Of a stretch of 64,000 nt of DNA, positions 16,683 through 25,534 are shown piece by piece. Both the position numbers and the translations under genes were made by a program. The notes under the pieces are model-generated. The model searched no databases and was not told where the DNA came from. It was given only the letters and a program-made list of their open reading frames with translations. Within the stretch, counting starts at the first letter, position 1. Every line of letters starts with the position of its first letter. The stretch comes from an uncultured cyanobacterium (lineage in GTDB: Bacteria > Cyanobacteriota > Cyanobacteriia > Cyanobacteriales > Nostocaceae), in contig CAINGU010000042.1 in assembly GCA_903848645.1 (NCBI GenBank), forward strand, positions 36,978-100,977, written 5' to 3'.

Positions 16683-18551
16683 ATGTACAGTCATCGGATA
16701 AGCAGGAAAAGTAGCTCAAATAATACATCAGCACCACAGATTAACCCCTTCGCACCCAGAGGTTTTGGCAAAGACACTCCACAACAGTCTCAACCTGTCC
16801 AAACACAGGAAGAATTAGATGCGGCTTATGACGAAGCAAAAAAGGGTGGTGGGAATTTGGCTATGGCTAATATTCCTGCATATCCACCGGGACAAGAACA
16901 GGGTCCTCCATATAATACACTACCAAGTATACAAGCAAGATATCATCAACGCCAAAACAGCTTGATGACATCTCCAGAAAACCCCATCCAACGCCAAAGT
17001 GAGGAAGAAGAGTCACAACCAGAAGAAGAGATTCAAACGAAGTTAACAGTAGGAGCAGTAGGAGATCCCTACGAACAAGAAGCTGACAGGGTAGCGGCAC
17101 AAGTAATGTCAATGCCAGATAATGCTCCTCAAGTACAACGCTTAGAAGAAGATGAAAACCCAGTTCAGATGTCGTCTTTAGTGCAGTCAATTACGCCTGT
17201 CGTACAACGGGCATTTCAAGGCGGAGAAAATCAAACTTCTGGGGATTTAGAGAGTCGTTTACATGGTTCTAAAGGTGGAGGTTCTCCCTTAGCGCCTGAA
17301 GTGCAAGCCTTTATGCAACCGCGTTTTGGTAGTAAGTTTAATAACGTGCGGGTACATACTGGTGGTGAAGCGGTACAGATGAGTAAAGAGTTGGGCGCAC
17401 AGGCGTTTACTCATGGCAGTGATGTTTATTTTGGGGAAGGGAAGTCGCCAGGGAATAATGAGTTGACGGCGCATGAGTTGACTCATGTGGTGCAGCAGAC
17501 TGGTGGGGTTCAAGCAAAATTGGCCACACCACAGCCAACAAGGCCAACATATCCTTCAAATCACAGTTCTACAACTTTTCGTTCAAGCCAGAGAATAGGC
17601 TCATCTACAAGATTAGCTTTACGACCGACTAAATTACCACCAGTTCCTAACGCTATTCTCAAACAAACATTGCAGAGAAAAGTTGGACAAAAATTGCTTT
17701 GGCGAAAATTTTGGCAGGTGGTTGAGAAAAAGTTCGGAGTAAAAATAGCGGCTGCTGTAACTGCTGCAATAGCAGATGGTCCATTACCGATTGGTGACCT
17801 AATATCCATAGGTTTAACTATTTGGATGATTTGGGATTTGATCCAACTTTGGGATATGCTTTGGGAGGAAACTATTAAAGAACTAGAACAAGAACAAGCA
17901 AATCCGCAAGCTATTCCACACACTGATACTGAAGCAATTCCCAGAGAAGATACTAGAAAGCAAAAACAAGATATCAACTTCTATCATGGAACAGATGAAG
18001 GTACTGCTGAAAAATTTCAGGGAGGTATGGCTGTAAGAGTAATTGGTGGTGGAGAATTTGGCCAGGGATTCTACACATTTATTGAGCAGATGCCAGCTGA
18101 AATTGTGGCAGAACAATATACCCGTAATCGCAGACCACCTCTTCCCAGATGGGGTGTGGTTAATTTTATGATACCAGTTGATATATTTATTCAATACTTT
18201 GGTGTGAGTGCAATTGCTGATGTAATACAAGGAAAACTTGGCAATATCTTATATTTTCCAGATCAACAAACACCAGTAGAAGTTACTTGTCCCTATGATC
18301 ATCCTTCTACACCAGGATTGAAGCTATCATTGACCTGGAAAGAGTTTCTTGAGGAAACCCGTACATACAGAAAATCTCATAAACGGGAAATAAGTTGGCC
18401 TTATGATCTGATTGTTGGACCTCTCAAAGGAAAAATCCAAGGTTATAAACATGGTGTCAATCAATTTATGTTTAATGAATTAGGTGTTAATATGCTTAAC
18501 AATAAAAAAGTTAAACGAAATGTAGTTGCACAAGGAGATACTGGTATATGA
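16683..18551 (+). CDS. DUF4157 (eCIS-core) polymorphic toxin with ADP-ribosyltransferase-like C-terminus
   Basis: I chose ATG 16683 (MYSHRISRKSS), since the upstream extension is repeat-derived; this gives 622 residues. Residues about 110-180 carry the TKLTVGAVGDPYEQEADRVA motif. The DUF4157 domain (about 185-275) has the HELTH zinc-protease-type motif near residue 262. A hydrophobic segment (about 353-393, LPIGDLISIGLTIWMIWDLI) may help membrane passage. The C-terminal part (from about 431) has FYHGTD and GGEFGQGFYT, the layout of ADP-ribosyltransferase-like toxins of the DUF3990 kind. DUF4157 proteins are typical cargo of extracellular contractile injection systems; no such system is in the window. 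A HEAT-repeat gene overlaps its end by 4 bases. Confidence 0.8.
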   Translation: MYSHRISRKSSSNNTSAPQINPFAPRGFGKDTPQQSQPVQTQEELDAAYDEAKKGGGNLAMANIPAYPPGQEQGPPYNTLPSIQARYHQRQNSLMTSPENPIQRQSEEEESQPEEEIQTKLTVGAVGDPYEQEADRVAAQVMSMPDNAPQVQRLEEDENPVQMSSLVQSITPVVQRAFQGGENQTSGDLESRLHGSKGGGSPLAPEVQAFMQPRFGSKFNNVRVHTGGEAVQMSKELGAQAFTHGSDVYFGEGKSPGNNELTAHELTHVVQQTGGVQAKLATPQPTRPTYPSNHSSTTFRSSQRIGSSTRLALRPTKLPPVPNAILKQTLQRKVGQKLLWRKFWQVVEKKFGVKIAAAVTAAIADGPLPIGDLISIGLTIWMIWDLIQLWDMLWEETIKELEQEQANPQAIPHTDTEAIPREDTRKQKQDINFYHGTDEGTAEKFQGGMAVRVIGGGEFGQGFYTFIEQMPAEIVAEQYTRNRRPPLPRWGVVNFMIPVDIFIQYFGVSAIADVIQGKLGNILYFPDQQTPVEVTCPYDHPSTPGLKLSLTWKEFLEETRTYRKSHKREISWPYDLIVGPLKGKIQGYKHGVNQFMFNELGVNMLNNKKVKRNVVAQGDTGI

Positions 18552-20359
18552 TGATTGAACCATTAGTTGCTTTACAAATCATCCACCAGTTAGTAAAAAG
18601 GCAAGAAGAAGGTAAAGAGTCAATTCTGCTGCGAGAAATAAAAGAACTATATTATCAACCAGATTTCTTTGAATCTGCTGATTATTTGTTGATTCATGGA
18701 TGTGAACAAGAGCAACAAATAGCTCTGGCTGCTCTGATTGGTATATATAACAATAATGTTTGTTCAATTGCTCAATTAGCTCTAAATAGTAGTTTTCCCA
18801 ATATCAGAGTAACAGCAGCTTTCCTGCTTTGCCATCCCCAAGCTACTGAAGCCTGGAATAGTCTGGTTAAAGCTCTGTCTGACTCAGATAGTAGAGTTAG
18901 AAGCAACGCCGCAAGAGCATTAGCAACAATTAATTCATTAGCAGCCTCTGATTTACTCAAATCTTTGTTTGCCTCTGTCAATGAAAGTGACCGTCTCACT
19001 GTGCTGGATATTTTTCAAAAATTTGACTGTCCAGCTTTAACTTCTGTGGTCATAGATGCACTACAAGATATATCTTCAGAGGTAAGGACTACTGCTGCTA
19101 CAGCACTTTTTAAATTAGGTAAAAACGCTATTGAACTATTGGAAACTGCTCTTGATGACCCAGATGAGCAAGTAAGATGTGAAGTTGTGAACACATTATA
19201 CAAACTAGCTAATAATGTTCCACTTAGTATCTTTATCAAGGCTTGTGACGATTTATCTGCTGATGTTCGTTTCTTTGCTTTGTGTGGTATTTCTAAAAAG
19301 GGTAACTCCGATGCTTGTCCAACTGTTTTGCATCTGATAAATGATCCAAAATCAAGAAAATTAGCAATTGATACTTTAGGAGAACTGGGTTGTAGACAAG
19401 CTCTCAATCAATTAATTGAAGAAGTAGAGAAACCAATAGATGATAGTGAGTTAGCTATTATTTTAAAAACCTTGGGAAAAATCGGTAGTGATGAAATAAG
19501 TCCTATATTACATTCGGCTTTATTACAACCTGAACCTATGGTAAGAGTAGCAGCAGTAACTGCCTATTTAGCAGTAAATCCCCAAAAAGCAGTTCCTGTG
19601 TTACTAAATGTTCTTAACAACGATTCTTCTAAGATGGTACGTTCAGCAGCAGTAAAAGTGTTGGGGAAAATAGGTGGTGAACAAGTTTGTGCTAGATTGA
19701 TTAACATTCTGAGGGACGATAGAGATGCTGAAGTTCGGCGAACAGCAGCAGTAGCAATCACTAATTGCTGTGATTCTCACAATATGGAAGTTTTGTTAGC
19801 AGGCTTAACTGACTCTGATTTTGAGGTTCGGTTACAGACAGTTGCTAGTTTGGGGAAAATCAAGTTAAAGGAGGCTATTCCAGCACTATTGAAATTAGAA
19901 AGTCAAGAGAGGAATCACAAAATTTCTGCACAAATTGCGGATACCCTCGTGAGAATAGACCATAGTAAATTTGCCCACAAAATTATTTCTGGATGTGCAA
20001 GAAAGTTATTTGACCCTGCTTCTATTGGTACTGTTTATACAACTTGGTTAGTAGATCCATCATATTATCCTGTGTCTGAAAGAATTATTTTTTATAATAA
20101 TGGTTATGCTGAAAGTGTAGATTTTGATGAAGAAATCAAAGTATATAAATATACCGCTAAAGATGAGCAATTAACTTTGGTTTCTACTGGAGATAGTAAA
20201 GAGTTATTAATTCAATTTACTGTAGAAACTGCAATGTGGGAAGACCCAAGAACGGGACTACTGTCTTGTTATAAACTAACATTGAATCATGACCTTTTTT
20301 ATAACTATGTTGTATCTTCAGAATCTACTTTTTTTTCTACTTTTGAATCTGCTAAGTAG
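18548..20359 (+). CDS. HEAT-repeat protein, possible partner of the ART-like toxin
   Basis: The 603-residue protein is built of about ten HEAT/PBS-lyase-type repeats, for example SDSRVRSNAARALATI near residue 115, VRTTAATALFKLGKNAI near 180, MVRSAAVKVLGKIGGEQVC near 362 and DAEVRRTAAVAITN near 394. The last 110 residues lack repeats and look beta-rich (LVDPSYYPVSERIIFYNNGY). The ATGA overlap with the toxin stop implies coupled translation. An immunity, chaperone or loading role is plausible from position, not shown. No signal peptide is seen. Confidence 0.78.
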   Translation: MMIEPLVALQIIHQLVKRQEEGKESILLREIKELYYQPDFFESADYLLIHGCEQEQQIALAALIGIYNNNVCSIAQLALNSSFPNIRVTAAFLLCHPQATEAWNSLVKALSDSDSRVRSNAARALATINSLAASDLLKSLFASVNESDRLTVLDIFQKFDCPALTSVVIDALQDISSEVRTTAATALFKLGKNAIELLETALDDPDEQVRCEVVNTLYKLANNVPLSIFIKACDDLSADVRFFALCGISKKGNSDACPTVLHLINDPKSRKLAIDTLGELGCRQALNQLIEEVEKPIDDSELAIILKTLGKIGSDEISPILHSALLQPEPMVRVAAVTAYLAVNPQKAVPVLLNVLNNDSSKMVRSAAVKVLGKIGGEQVCARLINILRDDRDAEVRRTAAVAITNCCDSHNMEVLLAGLTDSDFEVRLQTVASLGKIKLKEAIPALLKLESQERNHKISAQIADTLVRIDHSKFAHKIISGCARKLFDPASIGTVYTTWLVDPSYYPVSERIIFYNNGYAESVDFDEEIKVYKYTAKDEQLTLVSTGDSKELLIQFTVETAMWEDPRTGLLSCYKLTLNHDLFYNYVVSSESTFFSTFESAK

Positions 20360-20380
20360 TTAGACAAAATTAATTACATC

Positions 20381-20412
20381 GTGCGATAGCGAAGCGCTGC
20401 TGCAAGCAGTTC
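20381..20412 (-). repeat. 32-bp repeat, right (inverted) arm of the toxin/HEAT cassette
   Basis: The inverse complement of 16605-16636. It starts 22 bases after the HEAT gene stop. Together the arms enclose exactly the toxin and HEAT genes. Confidence 0.85.
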
Positions 20413-20567
20413 GCTGATCTTATAGGTACGTTAATTAAATGTAACCCACCAAATTGATTATTATTCACCGTCATTGTCTTAACATTTAAGGATGGGATCT
20501 TAATGCGATCAACAAAAATGGACTTCTTAAACCTCAATTACATTCCGATCAAAACGAAAAAAAACCT

Positions 20568-20792
20568 ATGAATAATTGTATCACTATTGATCCAGATATT
20601 TGTAATGGACGACCCATAATTACAGGTACTCGAATTCCCGTACAAACCATTATGGAGTTTTTGGGAGCAGGTGACTCAATTGAGGAAGTCCTTGAAGAAT
20701 ATCCTTCTCTAACACGAGAAAATATTTATGCTTGTATTCAATTTGCAGCCAAATTGATGGCTAATCATTATGAAATCAGAAAAGTGGCATGA
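20568..20792 (+). CDS. DUF433 antitoxin
   Basis: The 74-residue protein has the DUF433 pattern: ITIDPDICNGRPIITGTRIP, then VQTIMEFLGAGDSIEEVLEEYPSLTRENI-type winged-helix text and a helix AAKLMA. These proteins are VapB-like antitoxins of DUF5615 PIN-like toxins and probably bind their own operator. The stop overlaps the toxin start by 4 bases (ATGA at 20789-20792). The toxin is frame-broken, so this antitoxin may have lost its partner. Confidence 0.88.
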   Translation: MNNCITIDPDICNGRPIITGTRIPVQTIMEFLGAGDSIEEVLEEYPSLTRENIYACIQFAAKLMANHYEIRKVA

Positions 20793-21131
20793 ATGGATTT
20801 TTGTTTGATGAAAACTTACCTTCTAAAATTCAATTTACGCCATCGCTACCAATTATTCATGCTTCGGCGTTAGGGGAAAAGTTCAAGTGATACGGAAATT
20901 TGGCAATATGCAAAAGATAAAAACCTAGTAATTGTCACCAAAGATGCTGATTTTTCAGATCGACTGATGCTTGATACCTCACCCCCCAAAGTAATCCATC
21001 TTCGCTTTGGGAATATGCAAAAACGTGAATTTCACGAGTTTTTAGCCCGTATTTGGCCACAAATTGAAGCCTTAATTATTAACCACAAATTAATTAACGT
21101 TTATCGAGAGCAAATGGAAACATTTAAATAG
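20789..21131 (+). pseudogene. DUF5615 PIN-like toxin, frameshifted
   Basis: The frame begins MNGFLFDENLPSKIQF, with the early aspartate typical of DUF5615, and stops after about 33 codons. Reading continues in the +1 frame with SDTEIWQYAKDKNLVIVTKD and the acidic DADFSDR motif, ending at TAG 21129-21131. Removing one A from the A-run 20877-20880 restores the frame (LGESSSDTEIW). The total of 343 bases equals 114 codons plus one base. It forms a pair with the DUF433 antitoxin. A sequencing error in the homopolymer cannot be excluded. Confidence 0.82.
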
Positions 21132-21258
21132 TGCGATCGCGCAAGCGCTGACTTGTCAGTTCGCCGATCTTGTAGGTTGGGTTGAGGACACGAAACCCAA
21201 CATTAATCTCTTTTTTCCCTGAATTTGTTGGGTTGCACTTCGTTTAACCCAATCTACG
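21129..21258 (+). repeat. About 130-bp direct repeat, left copy
   Basis: Almost identical to 23280-23410 in the same orientation. It is composed of a HIP1-like palindromic start (gcgcaagcgctgacttgtca) followed by gtaggttgggttgaggacac and an inverted gttgggttgcacttcgttta part. Together the copies bracket the second toxin locus (21320-23275). Confidence 0.85.
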
Positions 21259-21319
21259 TTTAGTGCGATCGCATTATGTTATCAGATTTTAGTGTGATAG
21301 CGTTCGCGAAGCGTGTGCC

Positions 21320-22640
21320 TTGCATTCAGCGCTCCGCAGGAATCGCAGGTTTCAGGCACCGAGAAGCGCATTCAAGGCTAAATTAACTATTGGACAGCCG
21401 GGGGACAAATACGAGCAAGAAGCAGATCAGGTGGCATCCCAGGTGGTACAACAAATAAATACCCCCTCTACCGTCCAATCACCTCAAGGACAGGTAATGC
21501 AATCGCTCGAAAATCCCATCCAACGCAAGTGTGACACTTGTGAAAGTGAGGAAAAAGAGTCACAACCAGAACAAGAGATTCAAACAAAGTTAACAGTAGG
21601 AGCAGTAGGAGATCCCTACGAGCAAGAAGCACAACAGGGTGGCGGCACAAGTAATGTCAATGCCAGATCCTGCTCCTCAAGTACAACGCTTAGAAGAAGA
21701 TGAAAACCCGGTTCAGATGTCGTCTTTAGCGCAGTCAATTACCCCTGTAGTCCAACGAGCATTTCAAGGGGGAGAAAATCAAACTTCTGGGGATTTAGAG
21801 AGTCGTTTACATGGTTCTAAAGGTGGGGGTTCTCCCTTAGCGCCTGAAGTACAAGCCTTTATGGAACCGCGTTTTGGTAGTAAGTTTAATAACGTGCGGG
21901 TACATACCGGTGGTGAAGCGGTACAGATGAGTAAGGAGTTGGGCGCACAGGCGTTTACTCATGGTAGTGATGTTTATTTTGGGGAAGGGAAAGCGCCGGG
22001 GAATAATGAGTTAACGGCGCATGAGTTGACTCATGTGGTGCAGCAGACTGGAACAAATTCTGTACAAAGAAGTATAAATATCCAACGAAAATGTTCTGCC
22101 TGTGAAGCTGAGGAAGCAGAGGTAGAAAATGCAACTTTATCAAAGAACTTGTTGAAACCTACTGAGAAGTTACTTCAACGCCAAACAACTTCTAATGCTG
22201 GATCTGGATTACAACCACCAGGAGGCTGTACACGTAGGGAACATGAACAACTTCAACAGGAAGTAGATAATTGGTGTAAGGGGTCTCGCAGATGTACTAG
22301 ATCACAGACACCTGAGCAAATACAACAGAACATTCAAAATAATATTAATTGTATAGCTGCTCGCAATTTGATTAATCAGAAGTGCTTCCGTGGCGGTGAT
22401 CCCAATCATAGAGGAGAACTTCAGAGTGCCATCAATAGCCTTGTAAATTGTCAAGATATTCAGCAGCGTCAGCAAGCTGGACAGACCCAACAACAACCTC
22501 TACCAAGTGTTTCTCCTAGCCTTAAGGAGAGACTGTCACAAATTACAGGGCTGACAGGAGCTGCACTGACAGTCTACATTATTATTTCTGTGGGCAGCCG
22601 CTTCTTATTCCCACCCCGTAATTTAGTTCCAGTACCTTAA
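21320..22640 (+). pseudogene. DUF4157 polymorphic toxin with Ntox16-like C-terminus, frameshifted near 21631
   Basis: The locus begins with AKLTIGQPGDKYEQEADQVA and then TKLTVGAVGDPYEQEA, after which the frame shifts: gaagcacaacagggtg here against gaagctgacagggtag in the copy at 17085, one extra base near 21631-21634. The second frame (possible GTG start 21639) carries the DUF4157 domain, HELTH motif included, nearly identical to that at 17200-17500. The C-terminal part has CTRREHEQLQQEVDNWC, RRCTRSQTPEQ and ARNLINQKCFRGGDPNHRGE, the conserved Cys/His pattern of the Ntox16 putative RNase toxin, and ends with a hydrophobic helix. The N-terminus is also lost to repeat sequence. The 3' frame alone (333 codons) could still be expressed. 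Confidence 0.75.
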
Positions 22641-22663
22641 CTACGAAGGATTCTAAAAAAATT

Positions 22664-23275
22664 ATGGTTAGCTTATCTACAGTTTTGGAAAAAATCACTT
22701 ATGGTTTTCAGTCCATGACGTATCCAGGTGATTTCAACATTGTTTATGATAACAGTGAAAATAATTTGGAATGTGTGGAAATTCAGCAAACTTTTGTGGG
22801 GAAGCATTGGACTGAGTTGACTTTGGAAACACTGCTGGAACAAAAATCTGCTCTTGGCTTTCTGACTCCAGAAGCATTCCAATTTTATCTCCCAGCTTAT
22901 TTGTCAATTGTAATTCAGGAGTTTGATGAAGTTGACGTTTTACCAGACAACACTGTTTTTTATTTAACGCTTCCATTAGAAGTTGATCAGTTATATCAGT
23001 TAAACGCTATTCAGGATTTACCAAATGACCTCCAGTCTGCATTTGATCAATCAGCAAATGAAATTAAGCCCATGATTAATCAATTTCTCCTAGAAGAGCT
23101 ATCTCGTTCTACTCAAAGGGTTCACAATTTTATAGAGCGAGTTTCTGGATTTAACCAGCAACAAGGTCAGGCTATTCGGTATTATTTAGAATACCTGTCT
23201 GAAAACACAGATTATTTTATTCGTGATCAACCAAAAGTGGCTATTGATCGCTACTGGTTCATTTTTCCGCTTTAA
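22664..23275 (+). CDS. DUF6714-like protein, candidate immunity protein of the Ntox16-like toxin
   Basis: The 203-residue protein has EQKSALGFLTPEAFQFYLPA followed by YLSIVIQEF, and a C-terminal HNFIERVSGFNQQQGQAIRY helix; this arrangement resembles DUF6714 proteins as I remember them. It is acidic and soluble. It starts 23 bases after the toxin stop in the same direction, as cognate immunity genes do. Specific binding to the toxin is inference. The remaining text gives no enzyme motif. Confidence 0.6.
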   Translation: MVSLSTVLEKITYGFQSMTYPGDFNIVYDNSENNLECVEIQQTFVGKHWTELTLETLLEQKSALGFLTPEAFQFYLPAYLSIVIQEFDEVDVLPDNTVFYLTLPLEVDQLYQLNAIQDLPNDLQSAFDQSANEIKPMINQFLLEELSRSTQRVHNFIERVSGFNQQQGQAIRYYLEYLSENTDYFIRDQPKVAIDRYWFIFPL

Positions 23276-23279
23276 TAAA

Positions 23280-23410
23280 TAGTGCAATAGCGCAAGCGCT
23301 GACTTGTCAGTTCGCCTATCTTGTAGGTTGGGTTGAGGACACGAAACCCAACATTAATATCTTTTTTGACCTTAATTTGTTGGGTTGCACTTCGTTTAAC
23401 CCAACCTACA
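23280..23410 (+). repeat. About 130-bp direct repeat, right copy
   Basis: The right partner of 21129-21258, with a handful of mismatches. It starts directly after the stop of the DUF6714-like gene. Confidence 0.85.
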
Positions 23411-23494
23411 TTTTATTCTTCGCCAATATTACCATCAAATATTAGTGCGATATATGTTTGATACGATAGCGGTAGTGCGATCGCACTAAAAACC

Positions 23495-23809
23495 TTAAAC
23501 CAGAACTCCTGCGATTTCCCTAATTCGATTTGCCCAGGTTTGAGACAAAGTTGAAATTTCCAAACGACTAGAATCACTTGCCCAAGTTGACCACCAATGA
23601 ATATGCCATCGAGACAATTGACGTTGCATTTGAGCCAGTTCAAAGGCACTCTCCACATCTAAATCAATCGCTGTCAGTTCTAAAAATACTTTACTTTCTC
23701 TAATAATCTCAAGTACCGCTTCCCCATTAACCCCATCCAAACTGAGAGATGCCATTTGCAGAAAGTTCTGTGCTAATCTTTCCAGACGTACAGAAAGACA
23801 AATAATCAT
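23495..23809 (-). pseudogene. Truncated duplicate of the 115-codon gene at 14196
   Basis: From LSVRLERLAQNFLQMASLSL to the C-terminal GVLV ending it matches the gene at 14196-14543, but the first 14 residues are replaced by unrelated codons and the DUF5674 neighbour is absent. The duplicated DNA (23480-23797) ends at this point. The frame is still open (104 codons), yet without its start region and operon it is probably not functional. Confidence 0.7.
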
Positions 23810-23848
23810 AAATGTGGTGCGTTACACTCCGTTAACTACAAGATCAGC

Positions 23849-23881
23849 GAACTGCTTGCAGCAGCGCTTCGCTATCGCACT
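23849..23881 (+). repeat. Third copy of the 32-bp repeat
   Basis: Direct-orientation copy of 16605-16636, between the truncated duplicate gene and xisC. Confidence 0.8.
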
Positions 23882-23959
23882 AATTAGGAGATTAGACAGA
23901 ATTTTCAGGATCTTTTTACCATTAGGAATTACTCGGAAACAAAGCAGTCCCCTGGATTT

Positions 23960-25417
23960 TTAGCTTCCCGATAATTTCCACTTTTCCACCTCCAACCTTA
24001 ACCTTTCATTCTCCATCCTTAGTGCCAATATTTCATTCTTCTGCAACTCAATTAATGACTTTTGACTAATTACATCACCAAAGGCTTTTTTCCGATTTTC
24101 AATCCCAAACCATCTTTGATAGGTTTTTGTATGTTCATCAACAGTATGACCTAAATTATCTGCTGCGGCTTTAATTGGTATTCCCTGAAGATGCGCTCGA
24201 ATCGCGCAACCATGCCGTAAATCATAAGGTTGAAACTCAATTCCCACCTTTCTAAACCATCTGGATATATCTCTCCGCATCCAATTAATATTTTGCACAG
24301 ATGCAATTTTTGCCACCTTTTGTTCTAAAATCTTTAATGGTTTGGGATTATATAAATCAAATAATTCTATCCATTCAGGGACAAAAGGAATAACTTCTCG
24401 ATATCCAGTTTTGGTATTTTTATTCACTTTCCAAGTATGATCTATATTTTGGGGAGACATCCACCAATTAATATCTGGTTGGACAAATAATTCCCTTGGT
24501 CTTAACCCATAAGTCGCCAACATTCCATATACCCAACGCCACATTTCCCAAGTATCTATTTCATCACTAATGTTTGTATTTTTGCGGTTGATGGCGAATT
24601 TTTCAAAGAGGTGAAAAGCAGATATTATTTTTTCATCTTCAGGTATTTCTCGATAAGCAGGAGTGACATGATCTCGTTTAACATCGAGTTGAAATCCTAA
24701 ATTAAAGGTTTTAATCAAAACAGAAGTTATCGCAATTAATTCATTTTTTTTATTACCTTGAACTGAATTAATAATTTCCTCAAAATTTTCTTTTGTGGCT
24801 AAATGGGTAAGAGTTAAGTTTCTTTTAATTACAGATATATAGTTAGCAAAAGTATTTTGACTGGTAATAGTTTTCTGACGGGTTTGATAATATTTTTCGT
24901 CAAATGTATCTAATAATTCTCCAATTGTTTTGATCTCTTGCTTCTCTCTCGATTTAATTCCTAAATACTTCTCATTCCACTCGAAAGTATGACGAGCAAT
25001 TAATTTACCCAACTCATAACTTTCTTCAATCGCAGTTTTTAATCCCTCTAAATTTGCAGGTATTCCTAGAGATAAATCATACTGCTTTTTTGTCTTACCT
25101 AAACTGTAATCTCCTGGTTTTAAAGGTAAGGTAGCTCGTAATTGGAGAGAATTGCCAGTTTGTTTAATACTAACTCTTATTCTCTCCCTTTTTAAATTAG
25201 TATTAGCTTCCACTAACTTCTGTTCAAAAACTGCTTGATACTGTAATTCCGTTGCCTTTATTTTCGCCATTGTTCCTCTATAGCTGCCGTCTGTGGTGTT
25301 CTGCGGCTCAAAATCTGCAAACATATCTGCGAACCATTCCCTTGAGTCTGCATTTGCATATTCCTGTGTAGATGTGGCATAAGTACCCTCGTAATTACCC
25401 TGATTTTGCTGACTCAT
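23960..25417 (-). CDS. xisC: Site-specific recombinase XisC (tyrosine recombinase type)
   Basis: XisC excises the hupL element during heterocyst differentiation. The 485-residue protein has the XisA/XisC layout: a variable N-terminal half, then the first catalytic arginine in YGLRPRE (about residue 304), the box II text YDLRHGCAIRAH (about 397) and LGHTVDEHTKTYQRW (about 420-433), whose tyrosine is the likely nucleophile. It points left and starts 118 bases inside the right recombination site, the same place as in known hupL elements. Members of this family are distinct from phage integrases but share the R-H-R-H-Y plan. Confidence 0.93.
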   Translation of the reverse strand: MSQQNQGNYEGTYATSTQEYANADSREWFADMFADFEPQNTTDGSYRGTMAKIKATELQYQAVFEQKLVEANTNLKRERIRVSIKQTGNSLQLRATLPLKPGDYSLGKTKKQYDLSLGIPANLEGLKTAIEESYELGKLIARHTFEWNEKYLGIKSREKQEIKTIGELLDTFDEKYYQTRQKTITSQNTFANYISVIKRNLTLTHLATKENFEEIINSVQGNKKNELIAITSVLIKTFNLGFQLDVKRDHVTPAYREIPEDEKIISAFHLFEKFAINRKNTNISDEIDTWEMWRWVYGMLATYGLRPRELFVQPDINWWMSPQNIDHTWKVNKNTKTGYREVIPFVPEWIELFDLYNPKPLKILEQKVAKIASVQNINWMRRDISRWFRKVGIEFQPYDLRHGCAIRAHLQGIPIKAAADNLGHTVDEHTKTYQRWFGIENRKKAFGDVISQKSLIELQKNEILALRMENERLRLEVEKWKLSGS

Positions 25418-25534
25418 TCCCTAAATATTCCCTTATTTATCAAAGCTGAAATGGTGAAAATAAAATGTTCTGACTGAGCAAAATTACCTTAAAAATAAGT
25501 TACTCAGGAACATTTACAGCATATCACCTGTTGT

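Noticed and set aside
17561..18230. Leftward open frames of 115-138 codons inside the first toxin gene
   Set aside because: They are antisense shadows; cysteine- and serine-rich text without start signals, while the rightward frame has clear domains.
21320..21703. A separate small gene beginning at TTG 21320
   Set aside because: The text is the N-terminal delivery part of the DUF4157 toxin and continues in the next frame; the first codons lie in a dispersed repeat, so it is one broken gene.
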